In this document: piece after piece, positions 36,552 through 45,801 of the stretch
How positions within the stretch are numbered: the first letter of the stretch is position 1
Layout: each line of letters opens with the position of its first letter
Origin: Oleispirillum sp965228165
Lineage (GTDB): Bacteria > Pseudomonadota > Alphaproteobacteria > Rhodospirillales > Rhodospirillaceae
DNA: 64,000 bases
Assembly (NCBI GenBank): GCA_965228165.1
Contig: CBDDHB010000002.1
Location: forward strand, 496,001 to 560,000
Direction of reading: 5' to 3'
Notes under the pieces: model-generated
Databases searched by the model: none
What the model was told of the DNA's origin: nothing
What the model saw: the letters and a program-made list of their open reading frames with translations, nothing else
Program-made: the position numbers and the translations under genes

Positions 36552-38700
36552 ATGGCGCGCGCCGAGCAAGGGTCTTTACGTCCTGCACCTGAGTCTGCAC
36601 GGACTGATTCGCGGGTACGACCTGGAACTCGGCCGCGACGCCGACACCGGCGGCCAGACCCTTTATGTCGTCGAACTCGCCCGCGCCCTGGCGCAACGGC
36701 GCAGGATCGCGCGGGTCGATCTGATGACCCGCTGGATCGACGACCCCACGGTCGGCCCCGATTATGCGAAAGCGGTCGAGGAGATCGCGCCGAAAGCCCG
36801 AATCCTGCGGATTCCGGCAGGCGGCGGCGAGTATATCCGCAAGGAGCTGCTGTGGGACCACCTGGACAATCTGACCGATACCGCCGCCGAGGTGCTGCGC
36901 CGCCAGGATCGCCTACCCGACATCATCCACAGCCACTATGCCGATGCCGGATACGTCGGCACTAGGCTGGCCAAACTGTTCGGCCGCCCGCTCGTCCACA
37001 CCGGGCACTCCCTGGGACGGGTGAAACGCCTGCGTCTGCTGGCGGCGGGCATGGACGGCGCGGACATCGAGGCGCGTTACGCGATGCGGCGACGCATCGA
37101 TGCCGAGGAGGAAACCCTTTCCACCGCCGATCTGGTGATCGCCAGCACCCACAACGAAGTCGCCGAGCAGTACGAAATCTACGACTACTATCACCCGGAC
37201 GGCATGGCGGTGATCCCTCCCGGCGTCGATCTCGCCCGCTTCCACTCCCCGACCGGCGGCGAGATGGACTCCCGTCTCGCGGCGGAAATCGCCCGTTTCC
37301 TGCGCGATCCCCGGAAACCCATGGTGCTGGCGATCGCCCGCCCCGACGAACGCAAGAACCTGCCCGCCCTGGTCGAAACCTTCGGTCGGTCGCCCCGGCT
37401 GCGCCGCATCGCCAATCTGGTGATCGTGCCCGGCCTGCGCGGCGACATCCGCGACATGGAAGACGGCCCGCAGGACGTGATGAAGGAGCTTCTGCTCGCC
37501 ATCGACCGCCACGACCTGTACGGATCGGTGGCGCCGCCCAAGGCGGTGACCGAGATTCCCCTGATGTACCGTCTGGCGGCGGCGACGCGCGGCGTCTTCG
37601 TCAACCCGGCGCTGACCGAACCCTTCGGCCTGACCCTGCTGGAAGCGGCGGCGAGCGGCCTGCCGGTGGTCGCCACCCACGACGGCGGCCCCACCGACAT
37701 CGTCCGCAACTGCCGCAACGGCCGCCTGATCGATCCCCTGGACACCGCCGATATCGGCCGAGCCTTGTTCGGCATTCTTTCCGACGACGCGGAATGGCGA
37801 CGGCTGCACGACAACGGCCTGAGAAACGTGGCGCGGCGCTATTCCTGGGGTTCCCACGCCGGGGCCTATCTCGACCGCATCGTCCCCCTGGTCGGACGAG
37901 CCCGATCGCCGCGCGCCGTGGCGCGCCGCCACACCGTCTACGCCGACCGGGCGCTGATCGCCGATCTCGACCAGGCTCTGATCGGCGACGAGGAAAACTT
38001 GGCGCGGCTGAGCGCGACGATCCGCGCCGAGCGCAAGACCGCCGCCTTCGGCATCGCCACCGGACGCCCCCTGGATTCGGCGCTGCGGACGATCCGCCGC
38101 CATGGCATCCCCGCGCCGGACATCCTGATCACCTCCCTCGGCAGCGAAATCCATTACGGCCGGGAACTCGTCCCCGACGACTGGTGGAGCCGTCACATCA
38201 ACCACCAATGGAACCCGCGCGCGGTGCGCCATGCCCTGGACGGCCTGGACGGTCTGGTTTTGCAACCGCGGGAACAACAGACTCCCTTCAAGATCAGTTA
38301 TTTTTACGACGCGGCGCAGGCGCCCCGCATCGAGGACCTGCAAGCCCTGCTCTACCAGTCCGAACTCACCGTCAACCTTTCCCTGTCGTTCGGCCAATTC
38401 CTCGACATCCTGCCCAGCCGCGCGTCGAAAGGTCTGGCCCTGCGCTATGCGTCGCATCAGATGGACATCGCGCTCGACCGCATCATGGTCGCCGGGGTCT
38501 CCGCCAGCGACGCCGACATGATGCGCGGCAACACCCTGGGGGTGATCGTCGCCGATCGCCACGACGATGAGTTGACCGGCATTGCCGGTCTGGAACGGGT
38601 CTTCCTGCCCCAGGGCAAGCATGCCGTCGGCATCCTGGAAGCGATCGATGCCTGCGACTTCTATGGCGCCTGCGCCTTTCCGGAGCCTCCCGCGCCGTGA
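36552..38700 (+). CDS. sps: Sucrose-phosphate synthase with C-terminal phosphatase-like domain, frameshifted at its start
   Basis: The enzyme makes sucrose-6-phosphate from UDP-glucose and fructose-6-phosphate. Residues 1-400 or so are the GT4 glycosyltransferase (SKGLYVLHLSLHGLIRG, DADTGGQTLYVVELARAL, PALTEPFGLTLLEAAASGLPVVAT); the remainder is a HAD-like domain as in plant and cyanobacterial SPS. The only plausible start is ATG 36552, preceded by GGAGAAGG, but it is in another frame; removing one base between 36555 and 36566 joins MARA to SKGLY and gives 715 residues. The open frame from 36526 has no start codon until 36724, inside the domain. The stop overlaps the next start (GTGA). Confidence 0.85.
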
Positions 38701-39527
38701 CCGCCCCCATCCTGCTGTGCTGCGACCTCGACCGCACCCTCATCCCCAACGGCCCCCAACCCGGCTCCGCCGGGGCGCCGACGCGCTTCGCCCGCGCCGC
38801 GGCAAGGCCGGAGATCACGCTCGCCTACGTCACCGGACGCTCCCGACCGCTGGTGGAGGACGCGATCCGCCGCTGGGATCTTCCCCTGCCCGACATCGCC
38901 GCCACCGACGTCGGATCGGCGATCCACGACGTCGGCCCCGCCGCAGCCTGGATGCCCTGGGAGGACTGGCGCGCCCGCATCGCCGACGACTGGCGCGGCC
39001 TCGGCCCCGGCGACATCGCCGCCGCCCTGACCGACATCGACGCGCTCTCTCCCCAGGCGGCGGACCGGCAATCCCCCCTGAAATCGAGCTTCACCGCGCC
39101 GCACGATACCGACGCGGCGATCCTGACCGCCGCCGTGCGGAAACGCTTGGACGCCCTGGGAATCTCCGCCGAGGCGATCTGGAGCATCGACGAAACCCTG
39201 TCGCTTGGACTCCTCGATATCGTACCGAAAAGCGCCACCAAGCTGGGCGCGGTCGATTTCATCCGGCAACGCCGGGGATTCCCCCCGGAGCGCACCCTGT
39301 TCGCCGGAGACTCCGGCAACGATCTGCCGGTTCTCGCCGGGCCGTTCCGCGCCGTCCTCGTCGCCAATGCCGCCGAGGACGTCCGCCGGGAAGCGATCCG
39401 CCGGGCGGCGAACGACCGGCTCCATCTGGCGCGGGGCGGACTTTTCGGCATGAACGGAACCTATGCGGCGGGAATCCTGGAAGGTTTGGCCCGCTTCTTC
39501 CCCGAAACCATCCCCTGGATGGAATGA
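38697..39527 (+). CDS. spp: Sucrose-phosphate phosphatase (HAD-IIB)
   Basis: A 276-residue Cof-type HAD hydrolase that removes phosphate from sucrose-6-phosphate. Motif I is CCDLDRTLIPNG with the nucleophilic aspartate, motif II is the TGRS turn, and motif IV is AGDSGNDLPVL; an IVPKSATKLGA segment provides the motif III lysine. The GTG start overlaps the synthase stop. Together with the upstream synthase it completes the two-step route to sucrose. Confidence 0.9.
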   Translation: MTAPILLCCDLDRTLIPNGPQPGSAGAPTRFARAAARPEITLAYVTGRSRPLVEDAIRRWDLPLPDIAATDVGSAIHDVGPAAAWMPWEDWRARIADDWRGLGPGDIAAALTDIDALSPQAADRQSPLKSSFTAPHDTDAAILTAAVRKRLDALGISAEAIWSIDETLSLGLLDIVPKSATKLGAVDFIRQRRGFPPERTLFAGDSGNDLPVLAGPFRAVLVANAAEDVRREAIRRAANDRLHLARGGLFGMNGTYAAGILEGLARFFPETIPWME

Positions 39528-39761
39528 TCCGAAAGAAGTATATTCGCCGTCTCCCATTGAAATGAATCGATAAGATCATACTATATATCGATCAAAGTCA
39601 TGTATAGCTATGCATTTCCGTAATCATTACGATTATAAATAGCGCAACAGATCAGTGAATACAGAAAAAACAAGGCCTTGAGGTATAAAAGGACATCCTT
39701 ATGAATGCCCTGTATACATCCAAGGCATCACCGCCGACGACACCGACGGAGGACCGCTGCA

Positions 39762-40658
39762 ATGAACGCACCCCCCCTGATTTTCGGCGAGGTCCTGTTC
39801 GACCGCTTCCCCGGCGGCGAGGCCATTCTGGGCGGCGCCCCCTTCAACGTCGCCTGGCACCTGCACGCCTTCGGCGCGAGTCCGCTGCTGATCTCCCGCG
39901 TCGGGGCGGACGCGGACGGCGCCACGGTCCGCGCCGCGATGCGGTCCTGGAAAATGAACGACGCGGGCCTGCAAGAGGACCCGCACCGCCCCACCGGCAC
40001 GGTCGATGTCACCCTCGACGGCGAGGAAGCGCGCTATGCCATTCGGCCCAACGCCGCCTTCGATGCGATCCGCGTCGATGCCCTGCCGCCGATCGCCGAA
40101 ACCCCGCTGCTTTATCACGGCACCCTGGCGCTGCGCGAAACCGCCAGCCGCTCCGCGCTGTCCGCCTTGCGACAGGCTTCCGGCGCACCGGTCTTTCTGG
40201 ACGTCAATCTGCGCGCTCCCTGGTGGAGAATCGCCGACGTCCTGCGCCTGATCGCCGAATCCCGCTGGGTGAAGATGAACGCCGCCGAACTCGACATGCT
40301 GCTCGGCAACGGCGGCGACATCGCCGAACGGGCGCGCCATTGGATCGACACCCATCGACTGGAGCTGGTGGTGATCACCCTGGGGGCACAGGGGGTTCTG
40401 GCGGTCGATTCGACGGGCCGGACGATCGTGCCGCCGCCGCCGCGCGCCACCCGCGTCGTCGATCCGGTCGGCGCCGGGGACGCGTTTTCCGCGGTCCTGA
40501 TCCTGGGGTTGCTGATGGGCTGGGACATCGCGCTGACCCTGGAGCGCGCCCAGAACTTCGCTTCCGCCATCCTGGGTCAACACGGCGCGGTTTCCGCCAG
40601 TCCCGACATCTATCGCAGCTTCCGCGCCGCCTGGAAAATCCCCTGCGCCGCGCCATGA
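39762..40658 (+). CDS. fruK: PfkB-family carbohydrate kinase, probable fructokinase
   Basis: A 298-residue ribokinase-family sugar kinase. GGAPFNVAWHLHAFG near the N-terminus binds the sugar and DPVGAGDAFSAV is the C-terminal signature with the catalytic aspartate. In this gene neighbourhood the substrate is most likely fructose released by amylosucrase, giving fructose-6-phosphate for sucrose-phosphate synthase. GGAGG lies ten bases before the ATG. A 230-nt AT-rich gap separates it from the phosphatase, so it may also have its own promoter. Confidence 0.88.
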   Translation: MNAPPLIFGEVLFDRFPGGEAILGGAPFNVAWHLHAFGASPLLISRVGADADGATVRAAMRSWKMNDAGLQEDPHRPTGTVDVTLDGEEARYAIRPNAAFDAIRVDALPPIAETPLLYHGTLALRETASRSALSALRQASGAPVFLDVNLRAPWWRIADVLRLIAESRWVKMNAAELDMLLGNGGDIAERARHWIDTHRLELVVITLGAQGVLAVDSTGRTIVPPPPRATRVVDPVGAGDAFSAVLILGLLMGWDIALTLERAQNFASAILGQHGAVSASPDIYRSFRAAWKIPCAAP

Positions 40659-40900
40659 CGCCAAACCTCCCGGGCGCCCCCTTTTCCCTTTCGCGACCCC
40701 CCATATGGAGGGAGCGATATTCCCCCATGTATCTTATGGTTTTAGTACGGTATTTGCCGAAAAAGGCTTGTTGTAGCGTCTCGAATATCGCCCCTTAGCC
40801 GGTAATCGTTGCTAAAATTTTCTTAAAATTGATATTTGTCAGTGTCGAGAGAATACCCCACTCCTACAGTTGGTGAAATTCTCCGGGGAACCACCCGACC
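40659..40900. other. Leader region of the cytochrome bd operon
   Basis: This 240-nt gap contains a palindrome around CCATATGG (about 40697-40708), an FNR-like box and a GAGAGA-ATACCCC sequence shared with the promoter region of the Crp/Fnr gene. No gene is supported inside it. Confidence 0.5.
40829..40842 (+). promoter_or_regulatory. FNR/Anr-like box before the cyd operon
   Basis: TTGATATTTGTCAG matches the FNR consensus TTGAT-N4-ATCAA at eight of ten positions, 58 nt before the first cyd gene. Bd oxidase genes are commonly controlled by FNR-type regulators, which makes the site plausible. Confidence 0.45.
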
Positions 40901-41125
40901 ATGCTGCGCGTCCTGTCCGTCCTTGGCACTGCCCTCGGCTCCATGATCCGGCCGCGATCGCGGCTGGCCAAGGCGATCGCGCCGTTGATTCTGCTGAAAA
41001 TCGCGATCATCGTCTCTGCCCGGATCTTCTGGTTCGGGCCGATGACCCATCCCGTCGATCCCGGCGGCGTGGCGGACAAGTTCGTCGCCGCCCCCGCCAC
41101 GCCCCAGCAAGGAGACCGTCCATGA
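40901..41125 (+). CDS. cydP: Small membrane protein, CydP-like
   Basis: A 74-residue protein with one hydrophobic helix (about residues 25-45, AKAIAPLILLKIAIIVSARI) after a basic N-terminus. Its size, topology and place just before cydA match CydP, a small putative bd-oxidase accessory protein. The stop overlaps the cydA start (ATGA), so it is translationally coupled. The assignment rests on context and shape rather than strong motifs. Confidence 0.55.
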   Translation: MLRVLSVLGTALGSMIRPRSRLAKAIAPLILLKIAIIVSARIFWFGPMTHPVDPGGVADKFVAAPATPQQGDRP

Positions 41126-42675
41126 TTGATCCCGTGGTCGTCGATCTGTCGCGTCTGCAATTCGCCATGACCGCCATGTACCACTTCCTGTTCGTGCCGC
41201 TGACGATCGGCCTGTCGCTGATGCTGGCGATCATGGAAAGCGTCTACGTGATGACCGGAAAGGTCATCTGGAAGGAAATGACCCAGTTCTGGAGCAAGCT
41301 GTTCGGCATCAACTTCGCCATGGGGGTGGCGACCGGCATCACCATGGAATTCCAGTTCGGCACCAACTGGTCGTACTATTCCCACTATGTCGGCGACATC
41401 TTCGGCGCGCCGTTGGCGATCGAAGGACTGATGGCCTTCTTCCTGGAAAGCTCGTTCGTCGGGCTGTTCTTCTTCGGCTGGGACCGGCTGAGCAAGCGCG
41501 GCCACCTGCTCGCCACCTGGCTGGTCGCCATCGGCTCCAACCTGTCCGCGCTGTGGATCCTGATCGCCAACGGCTGGATGCAGAACCCGGTGGGGGCGGA
41601 TTTCAACGTCCAGACCATGCGCATGGAACTGACCTCGTTCTACGACATCATTTTCAATCCGGTGGCGCAGGCGAAGTTCGTTCACACCGTCGCCGCCGGA
41701 TACGTCACCGGCGCGATGTTCGTGCTCTCCATCAGCGCCTGGTATCTGCTGCGTCAACGGCACGTCGCCTTCGCCCAGCGTTCGTTCATCGTCGCCGCGG
41801 CGTTCGGTCTGGCCTCCGCCCTCTCGGTGGTGGTGCTGGGCGACGAAAGCGGCTACACCGTCACCGAACACCAGAAGATGAAGCTGGCGGCGATCGAGGG
41901 AATGTGGGAAAGCGAGCCCGCCCCCGCCGGATTCACCCTGATCGGCCTGCCCGACCAGCAGGCGCAGGAAACCCACTTCGCGGTGCAGGTGCCCTGGATG
42001 CTGGGGATCATCGCCACCCGGTCCATCGACACGCCGCTGCCCGGCATCCGGGAACTGGTCTCCGAGGCGGCGACCCGGATCGAGGACGGCAAACAGGCCC
42101 TGATCGCCCTGAAGACCCTGCGCGCCAACCCCAACGACGCCCAGGCGCGCGCCGCCTTCGACGCCGCCAAGGGCGACCTGGGCTATGCCCTGCTGCTGAA
42201 GCGGTTCACCGGCACCCCGGAATCCGCCTCCCCCGAGACCGTGATCAAGGCGGCGGAAAGCACCGTGCCGCACGTCCCCTCGCTGTTCTGGTCCTTCCGC
42301 TTGATGGTCGGAATGGGGTTCTATTTCATCGCCGCCTTCGCCTTCTATATGTCGACCAAACTCGACTTCGACCGCCGCTGGTTCCTCACCCTTCTGGTCT
42401 GGAGCCTGCCGCTGCCCTGGATCGCCGCCGAACTCGGCTGGTTCGTCGCCGAACACGGTCGCCAGCCCTGGGCGATCGAGGGCGTGCTGCCGACCTTCCT
42501 GGCCGCGTCCAGCATCTCTACCGTCAAGGTGGGCTTCACCCTGGCGGGCTTCGTCGCCTTCTATTCCACCCTGCTGGTGATCGACGTCTTCCTGATGCGC
42601 CGCTACGTGCTGATGGGGCCGGTGCAGGCGCTGGGACTGTCCCCGGCCAAACCCGCCGCCGTGAAGGGAGCCTGA
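41122..42675 (+). CDS. cydA: Cytochrome bd ubiquinol oxidase subunit I
   Basis: A 517-residue integral membrane protein that oxidises quinol and reduces oxygen to water without pumping protons. The haem ligands are visible: histidine in MYHFLFVPLT near residue 20, a central histidine in KFVHTVAAGYV and the methionine in FRLMVGMGF. The quinol-binding Q-loop is of the long, E. coli-like form (about residues 250-390, ending before PSLFWSFR). GGAGA precedes the ATG. The high oxygen affinity of bd oxidases fits microaerobic growth. Confidence 0.97.
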   Translation: MIDPVVVDLSRLQFAMTAMYHFLFVPLTIGLSLMLAIMESVYVMTGKVIWKEMTQFWSKLFGINFAMGVATGITMEFQFGTNWSYYSHYVGDIFGAPLAIEGLMAFFLESSFVGLFFFGWDRLSKRGHLLATWLVAIGSNLSALWILIANGWMQNPVGADFNVQTMRMELTSFYDIIFNPVAQAKFVHTVAAGYVTGAMFVLSISAWYLLRQRHVAFAQRSFIVAAAFGLASALSVVVLGDESGYTVTEHQKMKLAAIEGMWESEPAPAGFTLIGLPDQQAQETHFAVQVPWMLGIIATRSIDTPLPGIRELVSEAATRIEDGKQALIALKTLRANPNDAQARAAFDAAKGDLGYALLLKRFTGTPESASPETVIKAAESTVPHVPSLFWSFRLMVGMGFYFIAAFAFYMSTKLDFDRRWFLTLLVWSLPLPWIAAELGWFVAEHGRQPWAIEGVLPTFLAASSISTVKVGFTLAGFVAFYSTLLVIDVFLMRRYVLMGPVQALGLSPAKPAAVKGA

Positions 42676-42678
42676 ACC

Positions 42679-43833
42679 ATGCTGTTCAATCTGATCGACT
42701 ATCCGACCTTGCGCCTGGTGTGGTGGGCCTTGCTCGGCATCCTCTTGATCGGCTTCGCGATCATGGACGGCTTCGATCTGGGGGTGGCGACGCTTCTGCC
42801 CTTCGTCGCCCGCACCGATACCGAACGCCGCATCGCGATCAACTCCATCGGCCCGGTCTGGGACGGCAACCAGGTCTGGCTGATCCTGGGCGCGGGGGCG
42901 ATCTTCGCCGCCTGGCCGCCGATCTACGCCACCGCGTTCTCCGGCTTCTACGTCGCGATGTTCCTGGTGCTGTCGTCCCTGATCCTGCGCCCGGTCGGCT
43001 TCGACTTCCGCAACAAACTCGCCTCCCCCCGCTGGCGGAGGAACTGGGACTACGCCCTGTTCGTCGGCGGCGCGGTGCCCTCCCTGGTGTTCGGCGTCGC
43101 GGTCGGCAATGTTCTTCTGGGGGTGCCCTTCACCATCGACGCCGACCAGCGCATCTTCTATCACGGCTCCGGCCTGTTCGAGCTGTTGAACCCCTTCGGC
43201 ATCCTCGCCGGGGTGGTCAGCCTGACCATGCTGGCGGCGCACGGCGGCATCTATCTGATCCTGAAATCCGACGGACCGGTGCGCGAACGCGCCCGCCGCG
43301 CGGTTCTTCTGCTGGCGCCGGTGTCCGCCGCCGCCTTCGTCCTGGGCGGATTGTGGATCGCCTCGGGGATTTCCGGATACGCCATCACCTCCGCCATCGA
43401 CCCCGCCGGACCGTCCAACCCGCTTCTGAAGACCGTGACCACCGGCGTCGGCGTGTGGACATCGGTCTACGGGCGCGTCCCCGCCGCCATCGCGGCGCCC
43501 CTTCTCGGCATCGGCGGCCTGCTGGGCGCGGCGGGTCTGACCTGGTTGCGAAAAGAGGGCCTGGCCTTCATCGCCAGCGCGCTCGGCATCGCCGGGGTGA
43601 TCCTGACCGCCGGGGTCAGCCTGTTCCCCTTCATCATGCCGTCCAGCCTGGATCCCAACGTCAGCCTGACGGTCTGGGATGCCTCGTCCAGCCACCGCAC
43701 CCTGTTCGTCATGGCGGCCTGCGCGCTGCTGTTCGTGCCGATCGTTCTTGCCTATACCAGCTTCATCTTCCACGTCCTGCGCGGCAAGCTGACGACGCAG
43801 TTCGTCGAGGACCGCAGCAAAAGCCTGTATTGA
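42679..43833 (+). CDS. cydB: Cytochrome bd ubiquinol oxidase subunit II
   Basis: A 384-residue membrane protein with eight to nine predicted helices. The start (IDYPTLRLVWWALLGILLIGFAIMDGFDLGV region) and NQVWLILGAGAIFAAWPPIYA are classic CydB. It pairs with CydA and follows it by three bases. GGGAGCC precedes the ATG. Confidence 0.97.
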   Translation: MLFNLIDYPTLRLVWWALLGILLIGFAIMDGFDLGVATLLPFVARTDTERRIAINSIGPVWDGNQVWLILGAGAIFAAWPPIYATAFSGFYVAMFLVLSSLILRPVGFDFRNKLASPRWRRNWDYALFVGGAVPSLVFGVAVGNVLLGVPFTIDADQRIFYHGSGLFELLNPFGILAGVVSLTMLAAHGGIYLILKSDGPVRERARRAVLLLAPVSAAAFVLGGLWIASGISGYAITSAIDPAGPSNPLLKTVTTGVGVWTSVYGRVPAAIAAPLLGIGGLLGAAGLTWLRKEGLAFIASALGIAGVILTAGVSLFPFIMPSSLDPNVSLTVWDASSSHRTLFVMAACALLFVPIVLAYTSFIFHVLRGKLTTQFVEDRSKSLY

Positions 43834-43848
43834 GAGGGAGCCTCCGCC

Positions 43849-43959
43849 ATGTGGTATTTTTCCTGGGTTCTCGGCCTCGGCCTGGCCTGTTTCTTCGGCA
43901 TCCTCAACGCCCTCTGGCAGGAAAACCACCTGCCGGAGATCGCCGGAACCGACGAATAA
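43849..43959 (+). CDS. cydX: Cytochrome bd oxidase small subunit CydX
   Basis: A 36-residue protein starting MWYFSWVLGLGLACFFGIL, followed by a short polar tail: one transmembrane helix with the conserved MWYF...W start and the G-I-L/T core of the CydX/YbgT family. It stabilises the haems of the bd oxidase. It lies 15 nt after cydB with a GAGGGAG ribosome-binding site. Confidence 0.93.
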   Translation: MWYFSWVLGLGLACFFGILNALWQENHLPEIAGTDE

Positions 43960-43975
43960 ATCGTGGAATCTTCGG

Positions 43976-44005
43976 AACGCGCCGCATACCCTTGCGGCGC
44001 GTTTC
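43976..44005 (+). terminator. Terminator-like hairpin after the cyd operon
   Basis: A stem of AACGCGCCGC / GCGGCGCGTT with an eight-base loop lies just after cydX. Only scattered T residues follow, so some read-through into the HIT gene is possible. Confidence 0.6.
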
Positions 44006-44025
44006 GCTTGTTCACGGAGCTTCCG

Positions 44026-44436
44026 ATGACCTTTGCCCTCGACCCCCGCCTGGAAGCCGACGGCCCGATGATCGCTCGCATCGACAACTGCCAACTGCGC
44101 ATGGTGGACGACGCCCGCTTCCCCTGGCTGGTTCTGATCCCCGAGGTTCCGGGCGCGGCGGAACTTTTCGATCTGCCGGAAGCCGAGGCGGCGAAGGTTC
44201 TTTCCCTCGCCTGCCGTCTGGGCGCGGCGATGAAGGCGACCTTCGCCGCCGACAAGATCAACCTCGGCGCGCTCGGCAACGTGGTGCCGCAATTGCACCT
44301 GCACATCGTGGCGCGGAAGACCGACGACGACGCCTGGCCCGGACCGGTGTGGGGCGCGGGAGTCCGCCGTCCGATGGCGGAAACGGAAAAGGCGGCGCGA
44401 TGCGCCGCCTTCCGCAGGATTGTCGAAGCGCTGTAG
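44026..44436 (+). CDS. HIT family protein
   Basis: A 136-residue histidine-triad hydrolase. The triad is in QLHLHIVAR and the fold begins with LRMVDDARFPWLVLIPEV. Family members split nucleoside phosphoramidates or dinucleotides; this short proteobacterial form has no defined substrate. The ATG at 44026 follows a GGAG site. The gene lies after the cyd terminator hairpin and meets the symporter gene tail-to-tail; a GGCGGCGC-GAT-GCGCCGCC hairpin inside its 3' end (44391-44409) may terminate transcription. Confidence 0.88.
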   Translation: MTFALDPRLEADGPMIARIDNCQLRMVDDARFPWLVLIPEVPGAAELFDLPEAEAAKVLSLACRLGAAMKATFAADKINLGALGNVVPQLHLHIVARKTDDDAWPGPVWGAGVRRPMAETEKAARCAAFRRIVEAL

Positions 44437-44439
44437 TCG

Positions 44440-45726
44440 TTACGCCTCTTCCTCGACCTCGCCCAGGGCGTCGCGGCCGCTGTTGTAGACGGCGAGATCG
44501 GGTTCGCCCTCCGACTTCGCAACCAGGGTCGCCACCATGGCGTCGCCGACGACGTTGATCGAGGTGCGCGCCATGTCGAGGATGCGGTCGATGCCGGCGA
44601 TGATCGCCACGCCCTCGAGCGGCAGTCCGACCGAGGTCAGCACCAGGGACAACATGATCAAACCCGCGCCCGGCACGCCCGCGGTGCCGATCGAGGCGAG
44701 AGTCGCGGTCAACACGATGGTCAGGTAGTCGCCACCCGACAGATGCACGCCGAACACCTGCGCCACGAACAGGGCGCAGACCCCCTGATAGAGCGCGGTG
44801 CCGTCCATGTTGACGGTGGCGCCGAGCGGCAGGACGAAGCTGGCCACCCCCTTGGAAATGCCGAGATTCTTCTGCGCGCAGCCCATCGTCACCGGCAGGG
44901 TGCCCGAGCTGGAGGTGGTGGTGAAGGCCACCGTCGCCGCCTCGGCGATCCCCTGGTAGAAGCGCAGCGGGTTGAGGCCGACGGCGCGAATCGCCACGCC
45001 GTAGACCAGGATCGCATGCAGGATGCAGCCGATATAGACCGCGGCGATCACCATCGCCAACGGCAGCAGCAGGGCGATGCTATAGGTTCCGGCGGTCCAC
45101 GCCATCAGGGCGAAAACGCCGAAGGGCGCGAACCAGATGACGATCGAGGTCAGCTTGTAGATCACCTCGGCCAGGGACTCGAAGCCGTCGCGGACCGTCT
45201 CGCCGTACTTGCCGGACAGGTTGACCGCGATGCCGAACAAAATGGCGAAGACGATGATTTGCAGCACGTCGCCCTTGGCCATCGAGTCGATCGGATTGGT
45301 CGGAATCATCTTGACCAGGGTATCGATCAGCGACGGCGCGGCCTTGGCGGTCACCGCCTTGGCGGATTCCATGCCGACACCGGCCCCCGGCTGCAACACC
45401 GTCCCCAGCGCCAGACCGATGCTGATGGCGAAGGCGGTGGTCAGCAGGTAAAGGACGATGGTCTTGATGCCGACGCGGCCCATCTTCGCCGGATCGCGCA
45501 TCGAGGTGACGCCGCAGACCAGGGAGACGAACACCAGCGGCACGATCAGCATCTTGATGCCGTTGATGAAAGCGGTGCCGACCGGCTTGATCGCGGCGGC
45601 GGGCTTGCCGAAAATCAGGCCGACGACCAATCCCAGAACCAGGCCGAGGAGAATCCTCTGCCACATGGGAATGGAATTCCAAAGGCCCAGAAGACCGGGC
45701 TTACGATGCGAAGTGCCTTGAGACAC
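44440..45726 (-). CDS. Dicarboxylate/amino acid:cation symporter (DAACS family)
   Basis: A 428-residue secondary transporter with eight helices and two re-entrant hairpins. The serine-rich hairpin TTTSSSGTLPVT, the NMDGTALYQG cation site in helix 7 and the DRILDMARTSINVVGD substrate motif in helix 8 are all conserved. The substrate could be glutamate/aspartate (GltP) or C4-dicarboxylates (DctA); the sequence alone does not decide. The GTG start at 45726 has GGAGG seven bases upstream. Confidence 0.93.
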   Translation of the reverse strand: MSQGTSHRKPGLLGLWNSIPMWQRILLGLVLGLVVGLIFGKPAAAIKPVGTAFINGIKMLIVPLVFVSLVCGVTSMRDPAKMGRVGIKTIVLYLLTTAFAISIGLALGTVLQPGAGVGMESAKAVTAKAAPSLIDTLVKMIPTNPIDSMAKGDVLQIIVFAILFGIAVNLSGKYGETVRDGFESLAEVIYKLTSIVIWFAPFGVFALMAWTAGTYSIALLLPLAMVIAAVYIGCILHAILVYGVAIRAVGLNPLRFYQGIAEAATVAFTTTSSSGTLPVTMGCAQKNLGISKGVASFVLPLGATVNMDGTALYQGVCALFVAQVFGVHLSGGDYLTIVLTATLASIGTAGVPGAGLIMLSLVLTSVGLPLEGVAIIAGIDRILDMARTSINVVGDAMVATLVAKSEGEPDLAVYNSGRDALGEVEEEA

Positions 45727-45801
45727 GATTTTTCCTCCGTTGTCGGATCGGTCGACGATCTCTCGCCGTCAATCGCATTGCTTCATATACACTCAAAAAG
45801 A

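Noticed and set aside
34504..36861. A 785-residue minus-strand frame opposite amylosucrase
   Set aside because: Shadow frame; the plus strand matches amylosucrase with all catalytic residues.
40901..41125. The small frame before cydA as mere leader sequence
   Set aside because: It has a clear single transmembrane helix, a stop overlapping cydA and the position expected for CydP, so I kept it as a gene with moderate confidence.
40864..44304. A 1146-residue open frame on the minus strand opposite the cyd operon
   Set aside because: It is the complement of cydA, cydB and neighbours; composition is histidine, glutamine and arginine repeats typical of a GC-rich shadow frame, with no domain.
41553..44558. 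A 1001-residue open frame on the plus strand overlapping cydA and cydB
   Set aside because: Arginine- and proline-rich out-of-frame translation of cydA and cydB, with no ribosome-binding site or domain.
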